Shown: positions 9,913 through 19,975, numbered from the stretch's first letter. The stretch: 64,000 bases of DNA from Thioclava sp. ES.031 (GCF_002563775.1 NZ_PDJO01000001.1:2792501-2856500); one strand, 5' to 3'. Numbers and translations: made by a program. Notes: generated by a model from the sequence alone, not told the origin.

Positions 9913-11099
9913 GCCTGTTGCCCGTCGAAGAGGCGCTGGAAAAGGTTCTGGCACTGGTCGAGCCGCTGGGCACCGAACGCGTGAGCCTGCGCCATGCGCT
10001 TGGCCGCGTGATGGCGGAGCCCGCTACGGCGCAGCTCACCCAGCCCCCCTTTTCGGGCTCCGCGATGGATGGCTACTGGATCGACGTGGCCGACCACCTG
10101 CCCGGCGCGACGCTCACCGTCGAGGGCGAGGCCGCCGCCGGTCGCGCCTATGACGGCACGCCGACTCCGGGCCAAGCCGTGCGCATCTTCACCGGCGCAC
10201 CGGTGCCGGGGCCGAATGGCGTGGTCGTTCTGCAGGAGAACGTGACGCGTGAAGGCGACACGATCACCCTGCCGCACGTGCTTGAAACCCATAACAATAT
10301 CCGCCCCAAGGGTCAGGATTTCGCGCAAGGCGAAAGCTTCTGCCCCGACCGCCCGCTGACCGCGCGCGACCTCGGGCTGCTGGCCGCGATGAACGTGGCC
10401 GCGGTCACCGTGCGCCGCCGCCCCATCGTCGCGATCATCGCCACAGGCGACGAGCTGGTGATGCCGGGCGAAGAGCCGGGGCCGGACCAGATCATCTGCT
10501 CCAACAGCTTCATCGTCGCGGCACTGGCCGAACGCATGGGCGCCGAGGCCCGCATGCTGCCGATCGCGCGCGACGACCGCGAGAGCCTGCGCACCGTGTT
10601 CGACCTTGCGAAAGGCGCCGATCTGGTGGTGACCTCGGGCGGCGCTTCGGTCGGCGCGCATGACCTGGTGGGCGAAGTGGCCGGGGAGCTGGGCCTTGAG
10701 CGCAGCTTCTGGAAGATCGCAATGCGCCCCGGCAAACCCTTGATGGCGGGCCGGATCGGCGAAGCGGCCATGCTGGGCCTGCCGGGCAACCCGGTCTCGG
10801 CCACGGTCTGCGCCGAGCTGTTCCTGCGCCCGATGCTGCGAAAGCTCGCGGGTCTGCCGCCGGAAAGCCGCGTGCAAGAGGCGATCCTCGCGACCGATAC
10901 CGGCCCGACCGGCCCGCGCACCCATTACATGCGCGCAACCCTCGCACCCGGCGCCCCCCTGCCCCGCGTCACGCCCTTCGACAATCAGGACTCCGCGATG
11001 CTGAGTATCCTGTCGCAGGCCGATTGCCTGCTGATCCGACCCTTGGGCGATGGGCCGCGCAAGGCAGGCGAGACCGTCGAAATCCTGCCGCTGGACTGA
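9909..11099 (+). CDS. moeA: Molybdopterin molybdenumtransferase
   Basis: Inserts molybdate into adenylylated molybdopterin. The 396-residue protein has the MoeA domain order: N-terminal domain with [11 protein letters not shown] (about 43-53), the MoCF-binding domain with [13 protein letters not shown] and [13 protein letters not shown] (about 175-260), and the C-terminal beta domain after [11 protein letters not shown]. Last gene of the trpG-moeA run. Between it and lexA lie 91 bases with a triple SOS box. Confidence 0.97.
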   Translation: MSLLPVEEALEKVLALVEPLGTERVSLRHALGRVMAEPATAQLTQPPFSGSAMDGYWIDVADHLPGATLTVEGEAAAGRAYDGTPTPGQAVRIFTGAPVPGPNGVVVLQENVTREGDTITLPHVLETHNNIRPKGQDFAQGESFCPDRPLTARDLGLLAAMNVAAVTVRRRPIVAIIATGDELVMPGEEPGPDQIICSNSFIVAALAERMGAEARMLPIARDDRESLRTVFDLAKGADLVVTSGGASVGAHDLVGEVAGELGLERSFWKIAMRPGKPLMAGRIGEAAMLGLPGNPVSATVCAELFLRPMLRKLAGLPPESRVQEAILATDTGPTGPRTHYMRATLAPGAPLPRVTPFDNQDSAMLSILSQADCLLIRPLGDGPRKAGETVEILPLD

Positions 11100-11132
11100 G
11101 CCGCGCCCGCCTCGGGCGTTGACAGGCCCCGT

Positions 11133-11158
11133 GAACAAGGGTAGAACAATCCTTGAAC
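11133..11158. promoter_or_regulatory. Triple-half-site SOS box (LexA operator)
   Basis: Three GAAC half-sites at 11133-11136, 11144-11147 and 11155-11158 are separated by exactly 7 bases each, giving two overlapping GAAC-N7-GAAC boxes. The direct repeat GTTC-N7-GTTC (same motif, other strand) is the established LexA box of the Rhodobacter group. The element ends 32 bases before the lexA start, so LexA very probably represses its own gene here. Confidence 0.9.
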
Positions 11159-11190
11159 ATGTGCCTTGACCGGGGAACGGAGGGTCGCGG

Positions 11191-11907
11191 ATGCTGACGC
11201 GCAAGCAGCTGGAATTGCTGGAATTCATTCAAAAACGGATGATGAAGGACGGTGTTCCACCCTCTTTCGACGAGATGAAGGACGCGCTGGACCTGCGCTC
11301 GAAATCCGGCATCCACCGTTTGATTACCGCTCTGGAAGAACGTGGCTTCATCCGCCGCCTCGCCCATCGGGCCCGCGCGATCGAGATCGTGAAACTGCCC
11401 GAGGCGCTGGAGAAGAAATTCGGCGCGCCCGCGGGCGACAGTGCTGGCAGTTTCGCGCCGCAGGTGATCGAGGGTGACAAGACCGACCCGCCGCGCGGCG
11501 CGATGCCGGTCGATGTGATCCACGCGCTGGAACTGCCGGTGATGGGCCGGATCGCCGCCGGTGTCCCGATCGAGGCGATCTCGGAAGTCTCGCATCACGT
11601 CGCCGTCCCCGGCTCCATGCTGGGCGGACGCGGGGAACATTACGCGCTCGAAGTCAAAGGCGACTCGATGATCGAAGCCGGGATCAACGACGGCGATGTC
11701 GTGGTGATCCGCGAACAGGGTACCGCCGACAATGGCGATATCGTCGTCGCGCTGGTCGAAGGACATGAGGCGACGCTGAAACGCTTCTACCGGCGCAGCG
11801 GGATGATTGCGCTGGAAGCCGCGAACCCGGCCTATGAGACGCGGCTGCTGCGCGACGATCAGGTGAAGGTGCAGGGGCGGCTCGTCGGGCTGATCCGCAG
11901 CTACTGA
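11191..11907 (+). CDS. lexA: LexA SOS repressor
   Basis: A 238-residue LexA with a winged-helix DNA-binding domain (about 1-65, [12 protein letters not shown]...[15 protein letters not shown]), a cleavage site Ala-Gly at about 123-124, and the serine-lysine dyad Ser159 (GDSMI) and Lys197 (ATLKRF) for RecA-triggered self-cleavage. Slightly longer than E. coli LexA because of the linker, as is usual in alphaproteobacteria. Start: ATG after a GGAGGGT ribosome site. It is autoregulated through the SOS box upstream and ends in a strong hairpin. Confidence 0.98.
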   Translation: MLTRKQLELLEFIQKRMMKDGVPPSFDEMKDALDLRSKSGIHRLITALEERGFIRRLAHRARAIEIVKLPEALEKKFGAPAGDSAGSFAPQVIEGDKTDPPRGAMPVDVIHALELPVMGRIAAGVPIEAISEVSHHVAVPGSMLGGRGEHYALEVKGDSMIEAGINDGDVVVIREQGTADNGDIVVALVEGHEATLKRFYRRSGMIALEAANPAYETRLLRDDQVKVQGRLVGLIRSY

Positions 11908-11926
11908 GATTTGGTGAATTCCTTGG

Positions 11927-11952
11927 AAAGAGCGCCTGCGGGGCGCTCTTTT
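11927..11952 (+). terminator. Terminator of lexA
   Basis: Stem AAAGAGCGCC / GGCGCTCTTT (10 bp, perfect) with a short loop, ending in TTTT, 20 bases after the lexA stop codon. Confidence 0.85.
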
Positions 11953-11980
11953 CGTTTGTCGCGCCGGTGGCGTAGGCAGG

Positions 11981-12013
11981 AGCCTCCGGCGGGGATATTT
12001 GGAAAGAGCGAAG
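11981..12013 (+). repeat. Dispersed repeat, short copy without hairpin
   Basis: GGGGATATTT followed by GGAAAGAGCGAAG, matching the right half of the family; the G5-N5-C5 hairpin is missing, perhaps because the lexA terminator precedes it. It lies between lexA and the convergent comEC gene. Confidence 0.65.
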
Positions 12014-12014
12014 A

Positions 12015-13988
12015 TCAGGGGCGCGTCCAGAGGCGACGGCCCTTGATTTGCGCGGTCGTCGTGACTTCGCCTGTGGCACTGATGGTGACCGCGCCAGTGT
12101 CGCGCAGGCGCGCGGCGTCCCACAGATCGCATGGGCCGGTGGGCGCTTCGATCTTGCTGGAGATCACGACGATGCCGCCCTTCGCGCAAATCGCAGGCAG
12201 GGCCTCTTTTGCCGATTTCCCGGTGAGATGGGAGAGCGGCGCGCGCCTAAACTGCGTAATCCGCGCGCCGCGCGGCCCAGAGAAAGCGGGGCGTGCGACG
12301 GCCACTTCCAGCGTGGCTTCGTCGCCATCCGCCGCCAGCCAGCGCTCGGAGATGAACCCCGCACCCGGCTTCGACAGCGCCCGGCCCAGCGGCGTCATCT
12401 GACCGACCTGCTGCGCCTCGGGCGCGATCAGTAGCGCCGGACGCTCCGCGCCGGCGCGCAGCCAAAGGGCGCCGCCCAGAAGGATCAGACCGACGCTCGC
12501 ACTGCGCCCGGCCCCGCGCGTCAGGATCGCCCCCAACGCGCCAAGCGCAATCAAAGGGATCACCCACGGTCCCGGCTGAACGATCGCGAGAACCGACCCG
12601 TCGAGGCCGCTCACCCACTCGGCTACGCGTAAGATCCACGCGGTGCCCTGCCCCATCGCCCAAAGCGCGGGACCACTCAGACCGAGGGGCGCGAGCAGTG
12701 CTGCGAGCACGCCCATCGGCATGATCACCAGCCCCATCGCGGGCACGGCGAAGAGATTGGCCAGCACCCCGTATTCCGAGAGCCTGTGAAACTGCGCGGC
12801 CACGATCGGTGCGGTGGCCGCGCCTGCGATCAGAGAGGTCGCGACCAGCATCAGCACCGGGCGCAGCAGGCGCGGCAGATGGCGCGCCCCGCGGGTCCAC
12901 GGCCCCAGCGCCACGATCAGCGCAGTGGTGGCCGCGAAGGACATCTGGAAGCCGGGTTCGGTCAAGCTCTCGGGCTGCCAGATCATGAGGAGCGTGGCGG
13001 CGAGCGCGACGGTGCGCAGGCTCAGCGCGCGCCGGTCGAAGAGCACGGCGAGGAGCATGATCGACACCATAATCCACGCGCGCTGGGTCGAGACAGCAGG
13101 CCCCGCGAGCCAGAGATAGGCGCTGGCCGCAATCAGCGCCGCGATGGCGGCCAGTTTCTTCGTAGGCCAGATCAGGGCGGGGCGCCCCGCCAGCGCCAGA
13201 CCGTAGCGCACCAGACCGAAGACGAAGCCCGCGAGCATCCCCATATGCAGCCCAGAAATCGCGATCAGATGGGCGAGGCTGGAGCGGCGCATCACCTCGC
13301 GCGTGGCCTCGCTCAACCCCGAGCGGTCGCCGGTCATCAGCGCCGCCGCGACCGCACCGGGCTGGCCCGCGATCCGCGACTGGATCGCCGCCGAGAGCCG
13401 CATCCGCGCGCGATGCGCCGCCATCGCCCAATCGCCGGGATCGGGCGGCGCCACCCGCAGCACCGGCGCGCGGGTATAGCCGATCGCGCCGAGCCGGTCG
13501 AACCAGGCTGTCCGGCGAAAATCGTAATCCCGGGGCGCGGCTGGCGGCGGCGGGGGCGAGAGATTCGCCGTGAGCATGACCTGCGTGCCGGGCTCGGGAC
13601 TGAAATGGCTTTGATCGCCATGCAGCGTCACCCGCACCCGCGCCGGGGTCTTGGCGGGCGGAATCCGGTCGATCCGCACCCGGTCCAGCGTCAGCCGGAT
13701 CAGGTCCGACCGCGCGCGGTCGATCTTCACGATCCGTCCGCTGACGGGGCCGTAATAGCGATACTGCAGCACCGGGGCAGCAACGAGATGGGCGCGCAGC
13801 CCCGCGAGCAACAGCCCCAGAGCCGCGAGTGCGATCAGCGCCGCGGGCAGCCGAAACCACACCGCAGCGCGCAGCCAAAGCGTCAGCGAGAGTGCGCAGA
13901 TTACGAGCGTGCTCAGGTAGATAGGCCATCCCGGCTCGACCCCGAGGGAGAAATACGCCCCGACCCCGACGCCTAGCGCCACCGGCAT
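12015..13988 (-). CDS. comEC: ComEC/Rec2 family DNA uptake channel protein
   Basis: A 657-residue polytopic membrane protein. It shows the DUF4131 N-terminal region, the competence domain signature HLIAISGLHMGMLAGFVFG (about 240-260), several further membrane segments, and a short C-terminal soluble part. The family moves single-stranded DNA across the inner membrane during transformation. The C-terminal metallo-beta-lactamase domain of full ComEC is not evident, as in many alphaproteobacterial versions. ATG 13988 is the first standard start in frame, but the homologous-looking sequence DPLGALARARAQLFLW is encoded before it, without a start codon (see next entry). The 5' end may therefore be frameshifted. 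Confidence 0.85.
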   Translation of the reverse strand: MPVALGVGVGAYFSLGVEPGWPIYLSTLVICALSLTLWLRAAVWFRLPAALIALAALGLLLAGLRAHLVAAPVLQYRYYGPVSGRIVKIDRARSDLIRLTLDRVRIDRIPPAKTPARVRVTLHGDQSHFSPEPGTQVMLTANLSPPPPPAAPRDYDFRRTAWFDRLGAIGYTRAPVLRVAPPDPGDWAMAAHRARMRLSAAIQSRIAGQPGAVAAALMTGDRSGLSEATREVMRRSSLAHLIAISGLHMGMLAGFVFGLVRYGLALAGRPALIWPTKKLAAIAALIAASAYLWLAGPAVSTQRAWIMVSIMLLAVLFDRRALSLRTVALAATLLMIWQPESLTEPGFQMSFAATTALIVALGPWTRGARHLPRLLRPVLMLVATSLIAGAATAPIVAAQFHRLSEYGVLANLFAVPAMGLVIMPMGVLAALLAPLGLSGPALWAMGQGTAWILRVAEWVSGLDGSVLAIVQPGPWVIPLIALGALGAILTRGAGRSASVGLILLGGALWLRAGAERPALLIAPEAQQVGQMTPLGRALSKPGAGFISERWLAADGDEATLEVAVARPAFSGPRGARITQFRRAPLSHLTGKSAKEALPAICAKGGIVVISSKIEAPTGPCDLWDAARLRDTGAVTISATGEVTTTAQIKGRRLWTRP

Positions 13989-14137
13989 CCACAGGAAAAG
14001 CTGCGCGCGCGCCCGCGCCAGCGCGCCCAGCGGATCGGAGAGCCCCCGAAGAGCGCCGCGATCAGACGCGGAGCGCGGCCCGCGCCCGTCGCACCCTCCG
14101 CCTGCGCCCAGTCGCCGGGTTCGGCATTGATCGCCAT
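13989..14137 (-). pseudogene. Probable out-of-frame 5' end of comEC
   Basis: An ATG at 14137, with GAGG a suitable distance upstream, opens a frame reading MAINAEPGDWAQ...APRLIAALFGG. Just after a run of five G (plus-strand C5 at 14043-14047) the comEC-like sequence LSDPLGALARARAQLFLW continues in another frame and joins the annotated start. One added G in the run would give a single continuous ComEC of about 707 residues. Either a sequencing error in the homopolymer, a real mutation, or phase-variable slippage; sequence alone cannot decide. Confidence 0.5.
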
Positions 14138-14250
14138 GCTTGTCCTCGGCCCCGTCCCTGCTTATGCATCGAGCCGAGAAAGCCTATGCGCTTGATGGTT
14201 TCCGATAGGTTAACGCGGGCCGGTAAGAGCCCGCGAAGAAAGGTCCCGAC

Positions 14251-15645
14251 ATGTCCGACCAGATTGTCACCCGTTTCGCCCCCTCGCCCACCGGCTATCT
14301 GCATATCGGCGGTGCGCGCACGGCCCTGTTCAACTGGCTCTATGCCCGTGGGCGCGGCGGCAAATTCCTGCTCCGTATCGAGGATACCGATCGCGAACGC
14401 TCCACCCCCGAGGCCACGGCAGCGATCCTGCAGGGGCTCGAATGGCTGGGGCTCGATTATGACGGCGAGGTGGTGAGCCAGGCTGCGGGCGCGGCCCGCC
14501 ATGCCGAGGTCGCCCATCAGATGCTGGAGAAAGGCCACGCCTATAAGTGCTTCTCCACGCAGGAGGAGATCGCGGCCTTCCGCGAGGATCCGGCGAACAA
14601 GGGGCAGATGTTCCCCTCGCCGTGGCGCGATGCCGATCCCGCGACGCACCCGGATGCGCCCTATGTGATCCGCCTGAAAGCGCCCCGCGAGGGCACGACC
14701 GTGATCACCGACGCGGTGCAGGGCGAGGTGACGATCCGCAACGATCAGCTCGATGACATGATTTGTTTACGTTCTGATGGCACACCGACCTACATGCTGG
14801 CCGTTGTCGTCGATGACCATGATATGGGCGTGACCCATGTGATCCGCGGGGACGACCATCTCGTCAATGCCGCGCGGCAGATGCTGGTCTATCGCGCGAT
14901 GGGCTGGGACGTGCCCACCTTCGCGCATATCCCGCTGATCCACGGCCCCGACGGCAAGAAGCTGTCGAAGCGCCACGGCGCGGTCGGCCTCGAGCAGTAT
15001 CAGGCGATGGGCTATCCCGCGACGGGGATGCGCAACTATCTCGCGCGGCTCGGCTGGAGCCATGGCGACGACGAATTCTTCACCGACGACCAGGCGAAGG
15101 AATGGTTCGACATCACCGGCATCAACAAGGCGCCGGCGCGGCTCGACTTCAAGAAGCTCGAAAATATCTGCGGCCAGCATATCGCGATCACCGATGAGGC
15201 CGAATTGCTGCGCGAAATCGAGGGTTATCTCGCAGCTGCAGAAAAACCGCCGCTGGGTGACGCACAGAAATCTGCGCTTTTGCGCACGCTCCCCGTCGTG
15301 AAGGGGTCGGCGAAAATGCTCCCGCAACTCCTTGAAAAGGCGCATTTCTCGCTGACGCAGCGCCCGATCGAGATCGAGGAGAAAGCGGCCAAGGCGCTCA
15401 ATGATGTATCCCGTGGTATACTGAGTGAATTGACCTTTGCGCTGCAACGCGCTAATTGGTCGCGGGAAGACCTGGAAGCCGCCGTCGGACAGGTTGCCGA
15501 AGCGCACGGACTGGGCCTTGGGAAGGTCGCTGCTCCGATGCGGGCGGCCTTGGCGGGGCGAGCGGCTACCCCCAGCGTATTCGATATGATGCTCGTTTTG
15601 GGCCGAGAGGAGACTCTGGCACGACTCGACGATCAGGCGGCCTGA
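14251..15645 (+). CDS. gltX: Glutamate--tRNA ligase
   Basis: A 464-residue class I aminoacyl-tRNA synthetase. The HIGH-like motif is in [18 protein letters not shown] (about 11-28) and the KMSKS-like motif is KKLSKRHG (about 235-242). Alphaproteobacteria often carry two GltX proteins, one charging tRNA-Glu and tRNA-Gln; the other copy would be outside the window. The leader contains a small GCGGGC/GCCCGC hairpin just before an AAGAAAGG ribosome site. Divergent from comEC. Confidence 0.97.
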   Translation: MSDQIVTRFAPSPTGYLHIGGARTALFNWLYARGRGGKFLLRIEDTDRERSTPEATAAILQGLEWLGLDYDGEVVSQAAGAARHAEVAHQMLEKGHAYKCFSTQEEIAAFREDPANKGQMFPSPWRDADPATHPDAPYVIRLKAPREGTTVITDAVQGEVTIRNDQLDDMICLRSDGTPTYMLAVVVDDHDMGVTHVIRGDDHLVNAARQMLVYRAMGWDVPTFAHIPLIHGPDGKKLSKRHGAVGLEQYQAMGYPATGMRNYLARLGWSHGDDEFFTDDQAKEWFDITGINKAPARLDFKKLENICGQHIAITDEAELLREIEGYLAAAEKPPLGDAQKSALLRTLPVVKGSAKMLPQLLEKAHFSLTQRPIEIEEKAAKALNDVSRGILSELTFALQRANWSREDLEAAVGQVAEAHGLGLGKVAAPMRAALAGRAATPSVFDMMLVLGREETLARLDDQAA

Positions 15646-15724
15646 GGCCTGGCCGCCCTCTCCGGACGCCTGTCCGGACGCGATAGACCGGCGCGGCCCA
15701 GCCGGAGGATGAAAGGGAATTTAC

Positions 15725-17020
15725 ATGGCAGACAACTCGAAGACCGCCACGCTCTCGCTTGACGGACAAACCTATGAGCTTCCCGTGCTCTCGCCCTCGG
15801 CTGGTCCCGACGTGCTCGATATCCGCAAGCTCTACGGTCAAGCCGACGTCTTCACCTACGATCCGGGCTTCACCTCGACCGCAGCCTGCGAGTCCAAGAT
15901 CACCTTCATCGATGGTGGCAAGGGCGAGCTGCTGTATCGCGGCTACCCGATCGACCAGCTCGCCTCGGAATCGCATTACCTCGAAGTTTGCTACCTGCTT
16001 CTCTACGGGGAACTGCCGAGCAAGCAGCAGATGGAAGATTTCGAATATCGCGTGACCCGTCACACGATGATCCACGAGCAGATGAAGCAGTTCTTCCAGG
16101 GCTTCCGCCGTGACAGCCACCCGATGGCGACCATGGTCGGCGTCGTGGGCGCGCTCTCGGCCTTCTATCACGACAGCCTCGACATCTCGGACCCGTGGCA
16201 GCGCGAAGTCGCCTCGATCCGCCTGATCGCAAAGCTGCCGACGATCGCCGCGATGGCCTACAAGTATTCGATCGGTCAGCCCTTCGTCTATCCGAAGAAC
16301 GAGCTGAGCTACGCCGAGAACTTCCTGCACATGTGCTTCTCGGTCCCGGCCGAAGACTACAAGATCGAGCCGGCGCTCGCGAAGGCGATGGACCGTATCT
16401 TCACGCTCCACGCCGATCACGAGCAGAACGCCTCGACCTCTACCGTGCGTCTGGCAGGCTCCTCGGGCGCGAACCCGTTCGCCTGTATCGCAGCCGGCAT
16501 CGCCTGCCTCTGGGGCCCGGCCCACGGTGGCGCCAACCAGGCCTGCCTCGAGATGCTGCGCGAAATCGGCACCGTCGATCAGATCCCGGAATACATCAAG
16601 CGCGCCAAGGACAAGGATGACCCCTTCCGCCTGATGGGCTTCGGTCACCGCGTCTACAAGAACTTCGACCCGCGTGCGAAGGTCATGAAGGAATCGGCGG
16701 ACGAGGTGCTCGACCTGCTCGGCATCCACGATAACGAGACCCTTCAGGTCGCCAAGGAACTCGAGAAGATCGCTCTGGAGGACGACTATTTCGTCTCCAA
16801 GAAGCTCTATCCGAATGTCGACTTCTACTCGGGCATCATCCTCGAGGCGATGGGCTTCCCGACCTCGATGTTCACCCCGATCTTCGCGCTCTCGCGCACC
16901 GTCGGCTGGATCTCGCAGTGGAAAGAGATGATCGAGGATCCGACCGGCAAGATCGGTCGCCCGCGTCAGCTTTATACCGGCGCGACCTATCGCGATTACG
17001 TCGATATCGCCAAGCGCTGA
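15725..17020 (+). CDS. gltA: Citrate synthase
   Basis: Condenses oxaloacetate and acetyl-CoA at the entry of the TCA cycle. The 431-residue protein is a type II (hexameric, Gram-negative) citrate synthase: N-terminal beta-rich extension, [15 protein letters not shown] (His about 238 region) and the active-site segment [16 protein letters not shown] (about 303-318). Strong purine-rich ribosome site (GGAGGATGAAAGGG). A tandem TCCGGACGC duplication lies in the 80-base gap after gltX. Ends in a strong terminator. Confidence 0.98.
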   Translation: MADNSKTATLSLDGQTYELPVLSPSAGPDVLDIRKLYGQADVFTYDPGFTSTAACESKITFIDGGKGELLYRGYPIDQLASESHYLEVCYLLLYGELPSKQQMEDFEYRVTRHTMIHEQMKQFFQGFRRDSHPMATMVGVVGALSAFYHDSLDISDPWQREVASIRLIAKLPTIAAMAYKYSIGQPFVYPKNELSYAENFLHMCFSVPAEDYKIEPALAKAMDRIFTLHADHEQNASTSTVRLAGSSGANPFACIAAGIACLWGPAHGGANQACLEMLREIGTVDQIPEYIKRAKDKDDPFRLMGFGHRVYKNFDPRAKVMKESADEVLDLLGIHDNETLQVAKELEKIALEDDYFVSKKLYPNVDFYSGIILEAMGFPTSMFTPIFALSRTVGWISQWKEMIEDPTGKIGRPRQLYTGATYRDYVDIAKR

Positions 17021-17038
17021 GCGTAAGCCAAATCATTG

Positions 17039-17070
17039 CGGGCCGGAGGGGAGACCTTCCGGCCCGTTTT
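17039..17070 (+). terminator. Terminator of gltA
   Basis: Perfect 9-bp stem CGGGCCGGA / TCCGGCCCG (17039-17047 with 17058-17066), 10-base loop, then TTTT; 18 bases after the gltA stop. Confidence 0.85.
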
Positions 17071-17091
17071 CTATTCTGATACCCGGGACAA

Positions 17092-17153
17092 GGGGGCGCT
17101 GCCCCCTTCTGGCTGCGCCATTCATCCCCCGGGATATTTGCCCAAGAGCGAAG
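17092..17153 (+). repeat. Dispersed repeat with hairpin, leading into a start codon
   Basis: Hairpin GGGGGCGCTGCCCCC at 17092-17106, then CCCCCGGGATATTTGCCCAAGAGCGAAG in pieces up to 17153. The TTG inside its ATATTTGCCC part is the best available start of the next gene, so the repeat overlaps coding sequence. Confidence 0.75.
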
Positions 17154-17572
17154 ACATCACCGATCGCCTGACATATCGCCCGCATCATTTCCTCTGCTCG
17201 CTTGGCTTCGAGGGGAAAGGATATTCGGATCGCTTCACCGCGAATATGACCGAGATCGTCGAAGGACGGTTGCGGCACCGGAACGGCGCGGCGGTGGAGA
17301 TCGAAGTGGTGGATGCGGCGGATGACATCTGCGGCCCCTGCCCGTCGCGGCGCGGATCGGGCTGCACCGCGCAGGCGAAGATCGACCGGCTGGACGCGGC
17401 CCATGCCGAGGCGATGGAGATTGCGCCGGGCGATGTGCTGACATGGGGCGAGGCGCTGGAGCGGATGGCCGCCCTGCCCGCCGATGTGCATCAGACGATC
17501 TGTGCCGAATGCCAATGGCTGAGCGCGGGCATGTGCGCCGCCGCCCTCGCGCGACTTCAGGACAAAGCGTAG
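17138..17572 (+). CDS. DUF1284 domain protein
   Basis: About 144 residues. The N-terminal RPHHFLCSLGFEGKGYSD and the cysteine pairs CGPCPSRRGSGC and CAECQWLSAGMC match DUF1284, small cysteine-rich proteins of unknown function that may bind a metal or iron-sulfur centre. No ATG or GTG exists in front of the conserved RPHH; TTG 17138, inside the repeat element, is the nearest usable start, and the CCAAGAGCGAAG box lies after it rather than before. The start is therefore uncertain and an ATC start nearer to RPHH cannot be excluded. Confidence 0.7.
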   Translation: MPKSEDITDRLTYRPHHFLCSLGFEGKGYSDRFTANMTEIVEGRLRHRNGAAVEIEVVDAADDICGPCPSRRGSGCTAQAKIDRLDAAHAEAMEIAPGDVLTWGEALERMAALPADVHQTICAECQWLSAGMCAAALARLQDKA

Positions 17573-17618
17573 CGCCGCCCCCGGTCAGGAGGGCGGCACT
17601 TTGATTTGAGCCAAGGGC

Positions 17619-18179
17619 TCAGCCGCGCTTGCGCAGCACCGACCAGCCGCCCGCAACGACGAGCGCCGCCAGTGCCGCTTTCACGACACCGCCCAGCAGG
17701 AATGGCGTAGCACCGAGCACAATGGCTTTTCCGACGCTCATCCCGGTCACGACCTGCAGCATCGCGACGCCCGGCACGAAGAGGAGCGCGGCCGGGATCA
17801 GCGCCGCGATGAACAGCCGAAACAGCCCGCGATCGAAGCCGCGCTCGACCATCCAACCGGTCATCCACGCCATCGCAACAAAGCCCCAGAGATAGCCGCC
17901 CGTGGGCCCAATCAGCGCCATCGCGCCCGCTTTGCCATCGGCGAAGACCGGCAGCCCCATCGCGCCTTCCACGAGATAGGCGATCAGCGTCGCAGCCGCG
18001 AGCCGCGCCCCGAAGGCGAGCCCAACGATCGAGATCGCCAAAGTCTGCAGCGTCATCGGCACAGGAAACATCGGCACGCTCGCCTGCGCCGAGAGAGCGA
18101 TAAAGAGCGACCCGGCCAGGATCATCGCGATGCGGGTCGGCAACGAGGTCGAGGGTAGAAGGGCTTGCGATAGGGTCAT
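17619..18179 (-). CDS. bioY: Biotin transporter BioY
   Basis: Substrate-binding membrane subunit of the ECF-type biotin transporter. The 186 residues form about six membrane helices with the BioY motifs [10 protein letters not shown] and [11 protein letters not shown]. No bioM or bioN gene lies next to it, so it may work alone, as reported for solitary BioY proteins, or use a shared energy module encoded elsewhere. No TTATA-type BioR operator is seen upstream. Confidence 0.95.
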   Translation of the reverse strand: MTLSQALLPSTSLPTRIAMILAGSLFIALSAQASVPMFPVPMTLQTLAISIVGLAFGARLAAATLIAYLVEGAMGLPVFADGKAGAMALIGPTGGYLWGFVAMAWMTGWMVERGFDRGLFRLFIAALIPAALLFVPGVAMLQVVTGMSVGKAIVLGATPFLLGGVVKAALAALVVAGGWSVLRKRG

Positions 18180-18293
18180 GTCATTGTCCGTATTACGTTT
18201 CTGATGATCGCAGCCTTCGCATCGCGCCCTTTCCTGTCAACGCACCGAGCCTATCAATGCGCGGCACTGCAAAGCTGACAAAGTCGCGCGCGG

Positions 18294-18340
18294 GCAAATT
18301 TGCAAAACAGCGGGAAAGGCGTGGGACGTGCATCTGCACG
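18294..18340. promoter_or_regulatory. Two palindromes between bioY and the SDR gene
   Basis: GCAAATTTGC (18294-18303) is a perfect 10-base palindrome and CGTGCATCTGCACG (18327-18340) has perfect 6-base arms. Both sit in the divergent intergenic space and could be operators. No regulator is encoded nearby, so the binding protein is unknown. Confidence 0.3.
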
Positions 18341-18377
18341 CTTGCGCGACGGCGGGCGTGGTGGCAAGAAATGCGCC

Positions 18378-19052
18378 ATGAGCACGGATCAGACCCAAGA
18401 CCCTTCTCAGGGCAAGAAACTGGCGCTTGTCACAGGCGCTTCGCGTGGCCTTGGCGGGGCGATCGCCGAAGCTTTGGCCGCAGACGGCTGGCATGTCATG
18501 GCCGTCGCACGGACCACCGGTGCGCTGGAAGAGCTCGACGACCGTATTCAGGCGAAGGGCGGTTCCGCCTCGCTCGGTCCGCTCGACGTGACCGAGCCCG
18601 ATCAGATGGCGCATCTCGCACAGTCGATCGGCGCGCGCTGGGGCGGGCTCGATCTGTGGGTGCACACGGCGATCCATGCCGCGCCGCTCTCGCCGACGGG
18701 TCATATCGACGCGAAGGAACTGGCCAATTCGGTCAAGGTGAACGTGACCGCGACCGCGCAGCTCATCGGGCAGATGGAGCCGCTGCTGCTTGCGCGCGAA
18801 GGCACCGCGCTGGCCTTCGACGATCCGCGTGCGGGCCAGAAATTCTTCGGCATCTATGGGGCGACGAAAGCCGCGCAGATGGCGATGATGCGGTCGTGGC
18901 AGGCCGAGACGGTGAAGATCGGGCCGCGCGTGGTGATTGCGGAGCCTGCGCCGATGGCGACCGCGCTGCGCGGACGGTTCTTCCCCGGCGAAGATCGCGA
19001 CGCGCTGGCCGATCGCCATGCCGAAGCGCGGCGCATCCTCGACACGCTCTGA
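18378..19052 (+). CDS. Short-chain dehydrogenase/reductase
   Basis: A 224-residue SDR enzyme using NAD(P)H. It has the cofactor motif TGASRGLG (about 20-27) and the catalytic YGATK (YxxxK pattern, about 161-165), in a slightly divergent setting. Substrate unknown. Start at ATG 18378 places the Rossmann motif at the normal distance; the frame is open upstream but lacks family similarity. Two short palindromes lie in the 198-base gap to bioY. A long hairpin follows the stop. Confidence 0.88.
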   Translation: MSTDQTQDPSQGKKLALVTGASRGLGGAIAEALAADGWHVMAVARTTGALEELDDRIQAKGGSASLGPLDVTEPDQMAHLAQSIGARWGGLDLWVHTAIHAAPLSPTGHIDAKELANSVKVNVTATAQLIGQMEPLLLAREGTALAFDDPRAGQKFFGIYGATKAAQMAMMRSWQAETVKIGPRVVIAEPAPMATALRGRFFPGEDRDALADRHAEARRILDTL

Positions 19053-19059
19053 TCGCAAC

Positions 19060-19098
19060 CAAAGCGCCGCCGAATTGGCCTTCGGCTGCGGCGCTTTG
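19060..19098. terminator. Terminator hairpin after the SDR gene
   Basis: Perfect 11-bp stem CAAAGCGCCGC / GCGGCGCTTTG (19060-19070 with 19088-19098), loop of 17 bases. There is no T-run beyond the stem, so its efficiency is uncertain. Confidence 0.55.
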
Positions 19099-19189
19099 GC
19101 GACACATCCGCGCTGTCGCCCGCCCCCGCTTTACCCTTCATCCGCCGCACGGTAAGCATCGGGTGACGCGACGGCGAACTGGGGGCAAC

Positions 19190-19975
19190 ATGCGTATTCT
19201 CATCACCAATGACGACGGGATCGACGCACCGGGACTGGCCGTTCTGGGCGAGATCGCCGAAGAACTTGCAGGCCCCGATGGCGAGGTCTGGACGGTCGCG
19301 CCGGCCTTCGAGCAATCGGGCGTGGGCCATTGCATCTCCTACACCCGGCCGATGATGATCTCGAAACTGGCAGAGCGCCGTTTCGCAGCCGAAGGCAGCC
19401 CCGCCGATTGCGTGATGGCCGGGCTGTACGACGTGCTGGAGGAGCAGCGGCCCGATCTGGTACTCTCGGGCGTGAACCGGGGCAACAACTCCGCCGATAA
19501 CGCGCTTTATTCCGGCACATTGGGCGGCGCGATGGAGGCGGCGCTGCAAGGCGTGCCCGCGATCGCCCTGTCGCAATTCATCGGCCCCGAGGTCTTCAAC
19601 GCCCCCGACATGTTCGAGGCAGCCCGGGTCCATGGCGCGGCGCTGGTGCGCAAGCTGATCGATCAGGGCATCTGGGACGATGGCGATTACCGGGTCTTCT
19701 ACAACGTCAATTTCCCGCCGGTGCTGGCCAAAAACGTCAAAGGCCACAAGGTCGCGGCCCAAGGCTTCCGCAAGGATTGCTTCTTCTCGACCGAGGCGCA
19801 TCACGCGCCCTCGGGACGGCGTTTCCTCTGGATCAAGGGCGGCCCGCAACACACGCCGACGCAGCCGGGCACCGATGCCGCCGTCAATCTCGACGGCTAT
19901 ATCTCGGTCACGCCGATGCGCGCCGATCTGACCGCGCATGACGTGATCGCCGATCTGGAGGCCCGTCTGGGATGA
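19190..19975 (+). CDS. surE: 5'/3'-nucleotidase SurE
   Basis: A 261-residue metal-dependent nucleotidase. It carries the acidic metal site [11 protein letters not shown] (Asp8, Asp9) and [18 protein letters not shown] (about 90-107). ATG 19190 gives the canonical [10 protein letters not shown] start. It overlaps pcm by ATGA; the order surE-pcm-nlpD is the same as in enteric bacteria and points to a shared stationary-phase or stress-repair role. Confidence 0.97.
   Translation: MRILITNDDGIDAPGLAVLGEIAEELAGPDGEVWTVAPAFEQSGVGHCISYTRPMMISKLAERRFAAEGSPADCVMAGLYDVLEEQRPDLVLSGVNRGNNSADNALYSGTLGGAMEAALQGVPAIALSQFIGPEVFNAPDMFEAARVHGAALVRKLIDQGIWDDGDYRVFYNVNFPPVLAKNVKGHKVAAQGFRKDCFFSTEAHHAPSGRRFLWIKGGPQHTPTQPGTDAAVNLDGYISVTPMRADLTAHDVIADLEARLG

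Noticed and set aside
14062..14649. Minus-strand frame across the gltX start
   Set aside because: It covers the first third of gltX in antisense, lacks similarity and would remove the promoter region of gltX.
15646..15724. Tandem TCCGGACGC copies between gltX and gltA as a repeat element
   Set aside because: Only two short copies, explained as a minor duplication; not related to the dispersed repeat family.
18180..18260. BioR operator before bioY
   Set aside because: No TTATA-type palindrome is present between the bioY start and the next gene.
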